Positions 8,496-16,047 of a DNA stretch of 36,891 nucleotides are shown one piece after another. The notes under the pieces are model-generated. The model had not been told where the DNA came from, did not search any database, and was given only the letters and a program-made list of their open reading frames with translations. The stretch covers positions 1 through 36,891 of the forward strand of contig CAKZWQ010000051.1 of assembly GCA_937921935.1 (NCBI GenBank), in the 5' to 3' direction. The DNA is from an uncultured Gammaproteobacteria bacterium. GTDB lineage: Bacteria; Pseudomonadota; Gammaproteobacteria; Steroidobacterales; GCA-2729495. The first letter of the stretch is position 1; every line of letters begins with the position of its first letter. A program made the position numbers and the translations under genes.

Positions 8496-9426
8496 TAGGC
8501 CGTTAGTGACGCGCTATGAGGGTAACCCTATCCTCACGAAACACGATATCCCCTATCCTGTCGAGACGGTTCACAACGCGGGAGCAACCAAGTTCGAGGG
8601 CCGCTACATTCTGTTATTTCGCTCCCACCTGCATAACGGACGATCCATTATTGGCGTTGCGAGGAGCGACGACGGCTACGATTTTAGCGCCGATCCCGAA
8701 CCATTTATGGTGCCATCCACAGCAGGCGAGTTCTCACGATTCGAAGAGTACGGGGTCGAGGATCCGAGAATCTGCCTGATAGATGGCTTCTATTACATTA
8801 GCTACAGCGCCTATTCCCGATTTGGTGTGCGCATCGGGCTGGCGAGAACCTCAGACTTCAGGACCGTTGAGAGAATATCGCTGATCAGCGAACCGGACAT
8901 GCGTAATGTGGTGCTATTTCCGGAAACCTTCAATGGCCGCTACGCACGGCTGGACCGGCCCCACTCGGAAATCAACGATTGGTCCATCTGGTTGTCGTGG
9001 TCTCCGGACCTGGTGCACTGGGGAGAATCAGAGCCGGTGATTAACCCCGTGACCTATCATTGGGATCAAATGAAAATAGGTCCAGGCGCGACGCCTATAA
9101 AAACCGCGGACGGCTGGCTCAATATCTTTCACGGTGTCTACCCCACCATGGACGGTGCGGTTTATCGACTCGGCGTGGCGCTGCATGATATTGCCAACCC
9201 GGCGATCGTACTGGGTGTCGCCGACGACTGGATCCTGTCACCCGAAGATTCCTGGGAATTGACAGGCTACGTGCATAACGTTGTTTTTAGCTGCGGGGCC
9301 ATTGCCGAGGACGACGGTACTCTCAAGATCTATTGGGGCGGTGCAGACACTGTCATGTGTGCTGGCACAGCCAAGATCGCCGACCTGGTTCAGCTATGCC
9401 ACGACAAGCCGAGAACGGCTTTGTGA
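8488..9426 (+). CDS. GH130 family phosphorylase/glycosidase, short form
   Basis: 312 residues when begun at ATG 8488, which overlaps the upstream glycosyltransferase stop by 8 bases; an upstream in-frame Met at 8272 would lie deep inside that gene and is not credible. The beta-propeller motifs are clear: YEGNPIL (~10-16), VHNAGATKF, GVEDPRICLIDG (~89-100, the EDPR active-site segment with D92), KIGPGATPIKTADGWLNIFHGV, and VHNVVFSCGAI near the C terminus. GH130 enzymes of this size are often phosphate-dependent beta-mannoside phosphorylases, which would release mannose-1-phosphate. The long form at 5844-7325 is a different subgroup, so the locus holds two non-redundant GH130 enzymes. The integrase tail of element B starts one base after the stop codon. 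Confidence 0.92.
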   Translation: MINRPLVTRYEGNPILTKHDIPYPVETVHNAGATKFEGRYILLFRSHLHNGRSIIGVARSDDGYDFSADPEPFMVPSTAGEFSRFEEYGVEDPRICLIDGFYYISYSAYSRFGVRIGLARTSDFRTVERISLISEPDMRNVVLFPETFNGRYARLDRPHSEINDWSIWLSWSPDLVHWGESEPVINPVTYHWDQMKIGPGATPIKTADGWLNIFHGVYPTMDGAVYRLGVALHDIANPAIVLGVADDWILSPEDSWELTGYVHNVVFSCGAIAEDDGTLKIYWGGADTVMCAGTAKIADLVQLCHDKPRTAL

Positions 9427-9427
9427 C

Positions 9428-9517
9428 GACCACAGCATCCCTGAATTGAACGATTTGAGCGACGCCGCCAACTGTGGCGTGAAGTCCGGAAAAGCTCCCG
9501 CATTCACAAGCCAGTAG
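9428..9517 (+). pseudogene. Last ~30 codons of a tyrosine recombinase (element B)
   Basis: Codons 9428-9517 read HSIPELNDLSDAANCGVKSG then KAPAFTSQ and a stop. This aligns position by position, without gaps, with the tail of the integrase remnant of element A (HYSAAELSNLLVAANRVVSS then RKTPELT). Everything upstream of this tail, including the catalytic residues, is gone: the GH130 stop codon lies directly before it. It sits immediately left of the tRNA 3'-half copy at 9551, as an integrase gene reading toward its attachment site should. Confidence 0.75.
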
Positions 9518-9550
9518 TTGCCAGGCAACGGCTAAACGCTTGAGAAAGAG

Positions 9551-9595
9551 TGGTGGTGATGGGTGGACTTGAACCACCGACCTCAGCATTATGAG
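9551..9595 (-). repeat. att copy: duplicated 3' half of tRNA-Met (B/A junction)
   Basis: 45 bases are identical to tRNA-Met 23013-23057, from the CCA end through the anticodon. The conserved element end (9592-9708) begins within this copy without a gap, so this is the cleaner of the two duplicated attachment sites. Confidence 0.92.
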
Positions 9596-9708
9596 AGCGA
9601 CCTAGCAGTTGTAACTATTTGTATTAACTAACAATTGCCAAGGGGCGTCCGTTGCTAAGTGCCTAATTGTGCATAACGGTGCACAACCGGATCCCGCGAG
9701 TTTCCCGC
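9592..9708 (+). repeat. Conserved left end of element A (copy 2)
   Basis: This segment is homologous to 2362-2477 and ends in two TCCCGC-type motifs 11 bases apart. Both copies keep the GTGCATAACGGTGCAC inverted repeat. It is interpreted as the arm region of the recombination site of element A. Confidence 0.75.
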
Positions 9709-9760
9709 GGATCTAAACCGGTAGTCTCCCACCTGAGTTCTTCGAAGAATCTCAATCAGG

Positions 9761-10564
9761 CTACTCAGGCAACGGGATGAATTCATCCTCTCCCGGGACT
9801 GCGTCAAACCGCTTCTCTTTCCAGTCTGCTTTGGCCTGCTCGATTCGTTCCTTTGAGCTCGCAGCGAAACTCCACCAATTATCCCTTTCGCCAACGGAGT
9901 CTCCCCCGATCACCATCACGCGGCTGTCCTCGGTCGCCCGCAGGGTAACGGTTTTGCCCGGGCAGCCGACCACCATCACGCCACCGGCATACTGCTCGCC
10001 GGCTATGCTGACGCTTCCCAATACCACATACGCAGCCAGTTCCGGCTGATAGTCAGGCAAGGCCAGCTCTGAACCAGATGGCATCAGGCACTCGAGATAA
10101 AGTGTCGGCGAGTAAGTTGCGACCGGCGAAGCCTGACCATAAGCCTCACCGATAATGACCCGAACGGTGACTCCATCCAGGTTCAGTTCCGGCAAGTCAG
10201 CTGCCGGGTAGTGAACGAAAGCGGGCTCCCGCTCTGCTTCATGATCCGGCAGCGCCATCCAGGACTGAATACCGTGCAGTCTGGAGGTTTGATCCAGATC
10301 ATCACCTGCCCGCTCGGAATGCACGATACCCCGGCCTGCCGTCATCAGATTGATGGCACCGCACTGGATCGGCTGAGCAAAGGCGAGGCTGTCCCGATGC
10401 ACGATCTCGCCTTCGAAAAGATAGGTGACGGTCGCAATGCCTATATGGGGATGGGGACGCACCTGGATGCCCTGCGCGGGCGGAAATTCCGCCGGACCCA
10501 TGTGATCGAAAAAGATAAAGGGCCCAACCATGCGGCGCTCCTTCGTGGAGGCCGCCTCCACCAA
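9761..10564 (-). CDS. Pirin family protein, probably 5'-truncated
   Basis: Bicupin metal-binding protein of the pirin family. Strong N-cupin motifs are RRMVGPFIFFDHMGPAEFPP, VRPHPHIGIATVTYLFEGEI (metal histidines), HRDSL and AGRGIVHSER; the C-terminal end SSKERIEQAKADWKEKRFD followed by VPGEDEFIPLPE is typical. The reading frame has only a TTG at 10564, and an in-frame TAG lies a few codons further upstream. Family members of this type usually carry about 20-25 more residues before the RRMVGPF motif, so the gene seems to have lost its 5' end, exactly where a perfect hairpin (10570-10594) begins. Metal-site residues remain, so the product might still fold, but expression is doubtful. Pirins include quercetinase-like dioxygenases and transcription cofactors; the role here is unknown. 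Confidence 0.8.
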   Translation of the reverse strand: MVEAASTKERRMVGPFIFFDHMGPAEFPPAQGIQVRPHPHIGIATVTYLFEGEIVHRDSLAFAQPIQCGAINLMTAGRGIVHSERAGDDLDQTSRLHGIQSWMALPDHEAEREPAFVHYPAADLPELNLDGVTVRVIIGEAYGQASPVATYSPTLYLECLMPSGSELALPDYQPELAAYVVLGSVSIAGEQYAGGVMVVGCPGKTVTLRATEDSRVMVIGGDSVGERDNWWSFAASSKERIEQAKADWKEKRFDAVPGEDEFIPLPE

Positions 10565-10569
10565 ATTAG

Positions 10570-10601
10570 GGCATAACTATTTGATAGTTATGCCTTTGTT
10601 T
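10570..10601 (+). terminator. Perfect hairpin followed by T-rich tail
   Basis: An 11-bp perfect stem (GGCATAACTAT / ATAGTTATGCC, loop TTG) at 10570-10594 is followed by TTTGTTT on the plus strand. It has the form of a plus-strand intrinsic terminator, although no plus-strand gene is visible upstream. It abuts the truncated 5' end of the pirin gene. Confidence 0.5.
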
Positions 10602-10683
10602 ATTGCCACGCTATACTGCCCATACGAGCGCCCATGCATAAAATTTAATTTAGCGTGGTAGCTACAAGGAAATTTTTGCTAAA

Positions 10684-10733
10684 CCAATTCATAGTTTGCA
10701 GGCTGTCTTTCCTGCATTAATTGGCCTTTTTTT
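10684..10733 (+). terminator. Hairpin with T7 tail
   Basis: An interrupted stem (CCAATT...GCAGG pairing with CCTGC...AATTGG) is followed by a run of seven T at 10727-10733 on the plus strand. No plus-strand coding region ends before it, so it may close a small untranslated transcript starting somewhere in 10565-10680, or be left over from deleted DNA. The minus-strand tail is not T-rich, so it is a poor terminator for the transporter gene. Confidence 0.45.
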
Positions 10734-10766
10734 GTTTACTAATAGTGGATATGCCAAGCTCTAAAA

Positions 10767-12491
10767 TCAGGATTCAAGAAGCCTGCCGTAGCGCGCAAGC
10801 GCCTGCACAACATTCTCTAGCAGCATCGTGACATCCAGAACGAAGTTACGCTCTTCGTCGGACAGCTGGCCTTCGCTCTCAAAATAGTTGCGCCGCACCT
10901 TCTTCATCAATTCAGTTCGGTCCTGGGTGAGCATGGCAAGTGTTTCCACCTCTCCAGAGTCGCGCGAAGCTATGGCGTCAAGTGCGGTCAGTATCATGAA
11001 ATCGACACTCTCAAGGATATTGCGCCCGAGTTCTTCAGCCTTACCTGAATGACCAATTGTCGAGAAATCGGCCGCCAGTTGGTATACGTAGCCCTCCAGC
11101 GCAACCAGCTGCTCCTGGGATTTTGTAACAAGAATCAGTTTGTCGGATATATCGACCGTCAAACTGCTGCGCGACAAAGATGTAAGCGCTGTACCGATGT
11201 TATCGCTGATGGTCTCGAATGCCTGGTGATAATCACCCGGACTCGGCAGACCATCCGTCGCGGTCTCTGGACGCACATAGTCAAGGTACGCTGGCAATCT
11301 ATTCAAAAGCTGAACTTGCTCCTGCTCAACCAGAAGCAGCGCGGTGCTCGGGTTATCAGCTGCACGCTCATGAAGAAACTGGGGCGCGGACAAGACTTCC
11401 GCCTGTGATGGCGGAAACCTGGCTTCAATGACATCGAAGATCTGCTTGCGAAGCGCTAAACAGACCAGCGCACCACCTACCTGTATACCAAAGGCGATCA
11501 GGATAACCTGGCCGCTCAATTCAGCAGCACTAGCACGGGCAGAAGCCATGATCAGCGGCAGGCCAGTTATCACCTCAGTATAGAACAGTACGAAGAACAA
11601 GCTCGTGGTGATGATATCGAAAGCAATTTGCCCGATAACAACCTGACGAGCACGGCCATGCACGTGCGAAGAAAAAACCCAGGTCAGGATTCCGTTGCCT
11701 GCCTGAGCGCCCACCATGACCATCATCGACTCCGCAACGTTAAGCAGCCCGGCGGATGCCAATGCTATCGCGATCATCGTGGTTGCCAGATTTGATTGAA
11801 TCAGCAACGTCAAAACCGTTCCCACTATAAATGCCAGCAGGTCAAAACCTAACGGCCCGGCCAAGATACCGGCTACCCATTCCGCTCCTGCCAGCCCCCC
11901 GGCGCCCTCTTTCACCAGGAACAGTCCGTACATGATCATGCCAATACCGAACAGTGCACCGTAGGTATGCACCAACTTCTTCGGGATGTGAAATGTCAGC
12001 CCCAGCGCCGTCACCCCCAATACGATCAACGCGAATACCTTGATTGAGAGCATGGAGACAAACACGATCAGGGTCGCGCCCACATTACCCCAGAAAACAA
12101 TTGGACCGCTTTGCCGGGCTTTGAGCAGTTTGACCTGCACGAAATCCGCCAGCAGAAAAGAAATCGCTTTGCCGCTTTGCGTAAATACGCCCAGAAACAC
12201 GCCACCGAACAACATACCGATACCGCGTTCGCTGATACGGGTGACAATGTTGCGAAAACTGCCGCTCGCCATCTGCTGGAAATGTTCACCGGCAAAATGG
12301 ATGCCGATAAGAAATATCCCTATGCCACCGACGATTAAAGCGGCCAGCTCGATAACCGGATCCTCGCCGGCACCAAGCTCAATAGCCGACCAGGAAACGG
12401 TGGGCGACAACAAAAGTAAGGCAGCCAACAGAACTCTCATGAGGATCGGTGATGATGACTGCTGCGAATTACCTTTGGCCGGAATCGTCAC
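10767..12491 (-). CDS. Na/Pi-cotransporter family protein with PhoU-like C-terminal domain
   Basis: 574 residues. The membrane part (~18-370) has the inverted-repeat architecture of Na+/Pi cotransporter II relatives, with repeat motifs GVFLGVFTQSGKAISFLLADF (~97-118) and VGTVLTLLIQSNLATTMIAIALASAG (~225-250). The C-terminal ~190 residues are soluble and helical, like the PhoU-type domain of bacterial NptA/YjbB relatives. The QSGKA in the first repeat departs from the usual QSSSA, so transport specificity (phosphate or another anion) is uncertain. The GTG start at 12491 overlaps the channel stop (GTGA); an internal ATG at 12440, in front of a signal-like hydrophobic stretch, is the alternative. 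It is the last gene of the element A minus-strand cluster. Confidence 0.85.
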   Translation of the reverse strand: MTIPAKGNSQQSSSPILMRVLLAALLLLSPTVSWSAIELGAGEDPVIELAALIVGGIGIFLIGIHFAGEHFQQMASGSFRNIVTRISERGIGMLFGGVFLGVFTQSGKAISFLLADFVQVKLLKARQSGPIVFWGNVGATLIVFVSMLSIKVFALIVLGVTALGLTFHIPKKLVHTYGALFGIGMIMYGLFLVKEGAGGLAGAEWVAGILAGPLGFDLLAFIVGTVLTLLIQSNLATTMIAIALASAGLLNVAESMMVMVGAQAGNGILTWVFSSHVHGRARQVVIGQIAFDIITTSLFFVLFYTEVITGLPLIMASARASAAELSGQVILIAFGIQVGGALVCLALRKQIFDVIEARFPPSQAEVLSAPQFLHERAADNPSTALLLVEQEQVQLLNRLPAYLDYVRPETATDGLPSPGDYHQAFETISDNIGTALTSLSRSSLTVDISDKLILVTKSQEQLVALEGYVYQLAADFSTIGHSGKAEELGRNILESVDFMILTALDAIASRDSGEVETLAMLTQDRTELMKKVRRNYFESEGQLSDEERNFVLDVTMLLENVVQALARYGRLLES

Positions 12492-13864
12492 AGCACAACA
12501 CCCTCAAGAACCAGTTCAGCCATCTTCTCAGTCTTGTGTGCAGCTGCTTTCTTCAGTGCATTCCTGAACTCTGGGTATGCGGCCATGATCGCATCGTAAT
12601 CGTCCTGCGCAAGACGCATCACGTCACAGTAACTGGTGGCTGTCACCGAGGCTGTGCGTCGCTCACCCAGCACCAACGACAAATAGCCGAAGTACTCGCC
12701 GGCCCCCAGTTGCACCCGCAACGATTTATTATCGTGGCCACTAACTTCGAGCGTTCCGTCCACTACAAAGAAAATATCCCCTGGCCGCTCGCCCTCGTTG
12801 GCAACCACGCTTCCGGGTCCATAACTTTCCAAGTACAGCGCCGACAGTAACTCCATCTTCAATACGGGACTACAGAACTCAAAGAGTGGAACCTGCGCTA
12901 GCACCTGTTCCGCAAGTTTTTCCTTGATCTCAATCTGCAGCCCTCGTGGAAGGTCGCTGAGGATCTCGCTCTCCGCTAGGCCGCGGCGCCTGGCCCAGAG
13001 ATACTCGTAGTAACCCCGGACCCGGTTATTCAATTCGGCTGATACGCCGCGCTGTTGCAGGTAATAACTAAGGCTTTGTACCCGGTCACGATGACGGGTT
13101 TTCTCAACATTCAGGCTGCTGAGCAATGAGGCGATACTTGCCACAATAAACGCATACAAGGACGCACCAAGTAGCATGACAATCATGGCGATCAGATACT
13201 CGGAAGTGCGCGACGGCGTAATGTCGCCAAACCCGACCGTCGTCATAGTGGTGATCGTCCAATACAGCGAGCGCACATATTGATCGGCCGGAGTCGCGCC
13301 TACGATGCCCGCTGTTGCGGCCCAGTTACCTGGCGGAAACCCCTGCGCAGCCGCGGTAAAAAACCACCCGCACGCAACTACATGCATGACAAGTGCTGCC
13401 GCTATACCAAAACGAATGACGCGTAACGTTCCCGGATTTACCTGTGGTAGCGATTCCCACTTCCTGAAGATCGCGAACAGCCTGACCACTCGCAAAAATC
13501 TGGGTAACCGTAACCAAAGCAGCAGAGGAGCTCCAAGCCAAACCTCACCGCCAACAGACAGCAACAGCAATTCCCAGGGAATGGTAGCGATAAGATCAAC
13601 CGGCAGCATCGTACGAGCATAGCGGCGCGAGATTTTACTGGGATCGGTAACCTCTACACCCCGATCCCTGTAAGAAGTAAGGAAATTTGCCGTTATATCG
13701 GCCAGAAAAATCAAATCAACCAGATAAATGGGCGACCAGATACGAATGCTGGCGTCGGTGAAAAAAGCCAATTGCCAGACAACGTACACAGCGCTGCAAA
13801 AAGCCAGAATGGCAATGAGCACATCCCAGTACAAGCGAAGTTTGGATTGCCCCCCAATCATCAA
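12488..13864 (-). CDS. Cyclic-nucleotide-gated-type potassium channel
   Basis: 458 residues. It has six transmembrane segments, a pore, a C-linker and a cyclic-nucleotide-binding domain. The selectivity filter TTVGFGD lies at 208-214, indicating K+ conduction. An S4-like helix (LRLPRFLRVVRLFAIFRKW, ~118-136) has several arginines, but fewer than strongly voltage-gated channels. The C-terminal domain (~325-445) keeps the cassette GEYFGYLSLVLGERRTASV (389-407), including the Arg that contacts the nucleotide phosphate, so cAMP or cGMP gating is plausible. It resembles bacterial SthK/CNG-like channels. Its stop overlaps the transporter start by 4 bases and it follows the STAS gene by 58 bases, implying cotranscription with the signalling genes. 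Confidence 0.92.
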   Translation of the reverse strand: MMIGGQSKLRLYWDVLIAILAFCSAVYVVWQLAFFTDASIRIWSPIYLVDLIFLADITANFLTSYRDRGVEVTDPSKISRRYARTMLPVDLIATIPWELLLLSVGGEVWLGAPLLLWLRLPRFLRVVRLFAIFRKWESLPQVNPGTLRVIRFGIAAALVMHVVACGWFFTAAAQGFPPGNWAATAGIVGATPADQYVRSLYWTITTMTTVGFGDITPSRTSEYLIAMIVMLLGASLYAFIVASIASLLSSLNVEKTRHRDRVQSLSYYLQQRGVSAELNNRVRGYYEYLWARRRGLAESEILSDLPRGLQIEIKEKLAEQVLAQVPLFEFCSPVLKMELLSALYLESYGPGSVVANEGERPGDIFFVVDGTLEVSGHDNKSLRVQLGAGEYFGYLSLVLGERRTASVTATSYCDVMRLAQDDYDAIMAAYPEFRNALKKAAAHKTEKMAELVLEGVVL

Positions 13865-13922
13865 ATCTTACTCGCCCCCATGGTCAACATGGGTTCGCCA
13901 AGACTCTTCCTGATGGCAGACG

Positions 13923-14261
13923 CTAAAAAGCATCCAATGCTTCGTTCTCGGTTGCTAACACCGTAAGTATGCTGGCGAAACCAGAAATATCGAAAACCTC
14001 CTGAACCGTCTCATTCAAACAGGAAATCCGCAACTCGCCGGCACTACCCTTCAATCGCTTGGCTGTAGCCAGTAACAAACGTAATCCCGCACTACTTACG
14101 TACTCAATGTTTTCGAAGTTAATTAGCAGCTTGTTGGCACCTGAGTCCAGCACTGAATTAATCTGCGCCTCTGCATCAGGCGTAGTATTCGTGTCCAGTC
14201 TACCCACAAGACTTAACACACGCACTTCACCCTCTTCTCGTTCAATAATTTCCATTTTCAT
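13923..14261 (-). CDS. STAS-domain anti-sigma factor antagonist (HsbA-like)
   Basis: 112-residue single STAS domain. The phospho-acceptor loop is IEYVSSAGLRLLL with Ser56/Ser57, in the position phosphorylated by RsbW-type kinases and dephosphorylated by PP2C phosphatases. It starts 18 bases after the REC-PP2C-HATPase gene, an arrangement like Pseudomonas HsbR-HsbA. It should switch partners between that protein's kinase domain and a downstream anti-sigma factor or other target, which is not encoded in the window. Confidence 0.93.
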   Translation of the reverse strand: MKMEIIEREEGEVRVLSLVGRLDTNTTPDAEAQINSVLDSGANKLLINFENIEYVSSAGLRLLLATAKRLKGSAGELRISCLNETVQEVFDISGFASILTVLATENEALDAF

Positions 14262-14279
14262 ACCTGCTTACTAAATCTC

Positions 14280-15893
14280 TCAACCCTGTGCAGTGGTCTT
14301 TATAACCAACCGCACCATATTCATATCTGTAAAGCGCATATAAGACACTTCATCCATCATTTGCTTAACCAGGTGGATACCCAAGCCGCCAATTTCCCTG
14401 TCGTCCACCGACAATGATATATCGGGATCATCGCCCATGAATGGATTAAACGGGATACCGTCATCCTTAATGGTCGCGATCAACTCATCATTACGATAAT
14501 CCACATCCACGAAGATCTCATGCGGACTATCATCCACATAACCGTAGGAGATAATATTGTTGAGCAGCTCATCAAATGCGATGCACAGCTTCTGGATGAC
14601 CCCCGGCTGAATAGCTTTGCCTTCCGCGAAGCCTTCCAGACCTTCAACAACACTATTTAGAGCCTTGAGCTCATTGGGAATCGTGATCGAATACAGGTCC
14701 TGGGTTTTCTCACCGGGCTCGGTGTCGTAACTCAACGCCATGATGGTTATGTCATCGGAAGCTTCGGCAGCTCCTACAAACTCACTCACGGAAGTAACCA
14801 ACTCCTTCACCCAGGCTTCGGCCGTCAAGCCGCTGGTATCTGCAAACCATGCTTCGAGTCGCGCGTCCGAATACAATTCATTTTCTGTATTCATCGCCTC
14901 AGTGACGCCATCGGTGAACGACAGCAATACATCACCCTGCCCCAGATTAATGCGGTCTTCACCGTAGGCTATTTCCTCTATCGCCCCGGCGACTGGCCCA
15001 TGAATCTTCTTAAGTACTGAAACCTGCCCGTCGGCACGCTTAAGCAATGGCGGGTTATGCCCGGCATTGCTGTAGCGGAGCTCACCGGTTTCAATATTGA
15101 GAATCGCCAGAAATACCGTAACGAACATACAACTGGGATTGTTCTTGCTCAGCTCATTATTAACCCGGGTCATGATACTGGCAGGAGAACGATCATCGAT
15201 GGCACGCGCACTAAACAATGTTTTGGACACAGCCATAAACAAAGCCGCAGGAACCCCTTTTCCCGACACATCAGCAACTACCAGGCAAAGTTCAGCAGGG
15301 TTAACGAAGAACAAGTCGTAAAAATCACCACTCACCTCACGTGCCGGTTCAAGCTGAGCGTGCACTGAAAACTCATCATTATCAGGAAACAACGGGTAAT
15401 CCCGCCGCAGCATACTCATCTGAATATCCTTACCTACATTCAACTCGTCCTGCATACGCTGTTTCTGCGCATTGATCAGCGCATACGCTTCCTGCAGGGC
15501 ATCAAGGTTCTTCTTCAGCTGGACGTGGGTCTTCGTGCGTGATCGCAAGATCATTGCGTTGACAGGCTTCTGGATGTAATCCGCTGCACCAAGCTCAAAG
15601 CCCTTAGCCTGATCGGTATCCTGATCCTTGGCCGTAAGAAAAATAACCGGGATATTGGCAGTGACCGGGTTGGCTTTTAGTCGCTGGCAGACTTCATAGC
15701 CATCCATATCCGGCATCATGATATCGAGTAGAATCAGATCAGGTGACTGAGTTTCTGCAATTTTCAGCGCGATCTTGCCATTAACTGCTGCTTTTACATG
15801 ATAGTCATCGCCGAGCACGCCTTTAACAACATCCAGATTCTCCGGAGTGTCGTCAACCGCAAGCACGACTGGTTTATCTGAGTTTGCAATCAT
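14280..15893 (-). CDS. Response regulator with PP2C phosphatase and RsbW-like kinase domain (HsbR-like)
   Basis: 537 residues from ATG 15893, preceded by GGAAGGAAGC; a GTG four codons upstream (15905) is less likely because it would lie within that ribosome site. Domains are REC (~8-125, phospho-acceptor Asp57 in LILLDIMMP, lysine in IQKPV), a short coiled coil, a PP2C/SpoIIE-type phosphatase (~175-390, with SGDFYDLF, VVADVSGKGVPAALFMA and LLSFTDGVTEAMN) and a C-terminal HATPase_c (~405-535, N-box FDELLNNIISYGY, G-boxes DDGIPFNP and GGLGIHLVKQM). Having both phosphatase and kinase makes it a bifunctional controller of the adjacent STAS protein, as known for HsbR. Its REC domain is the obvious target of the neighbouring hybrid kinase's Hpt domain. 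Confidence 0.94.
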   Translation of the reverse strand: MIANSDKPVVLAVDDTPENLDVVKGVLGDDYHVKAAVNGKIALKIAETQSPDLILLDIMMPDMDGYEVCQRLKANPVTANIPVIFLTAKDQDTDQAKGFELGAADYIQKPVNAMILRSRTKTHVQLKKNLDALQEAYALINAQKQRMQDELNVGKDIQMSMLRRDYPLFPDNDEFSVHAQLEPAREVSGDFYDLFFVNPAELCLVVADVSGKGVPAALFMAVSKTLFSARAIDDRSPASIMTRVNNELSKNNPSCMFVTVFLAILNIETGELRYSNAGHNPPLLKRADGQVSVLKKIHGPVAGAIEEIAYGEDRINLGQGDVLLSFTDGVTEAMNTENELYSDARLEAWFADTSGLTAEAWVKELVTSVSEFVGAAEASDDITIMALSYDTEPGEKTQDLYSITIPNELKALNSVVEGLEGFAEGKAIQPGVIQKLCIAFDELLNNIISYGYVDDSPHEIFVDVDYRNDELIATIKDDGIPFNPFMGDDPDISLSVDDREIGGLGIHLVKQMMDEVSYMRFTDMNMVRLVIKTTAQG

Positions 15894-16047
15894 GCTTCCT
15901 TCCACAACAGGAAATAATTAAGGAGTTGTTTGCCATTTTTTTAGCGCACACAATTAAATTGGCCAGTTTATTCCCTGACTATTCTCTGCTCAAGACAACG
16001 TTAATATTTGATCTATATATATTATCGCTACCTGTACTTACTAGATA
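15894..16047. other. AT-rich intergenic region upstream of the response regulator
   Basis: About 150 AT-rich bases lie between the hybrid kinase stop and the regulator start. The region is long enough for a separate minus-strand promoter for the regulator-STAS-channel-transporter genes. No clear terminator hairpin or sigma-70 box pair can be named with confidence. Confidence 0.35.

Noticed and set aside
10571..10593. Integron attC-like site (GCATAAC ... GTTATGC)
   Set aside because: The core does not fit the RYYYAAC consensus, the two arms are separated by only nine bases, and no integron integrase or cassette array is present.
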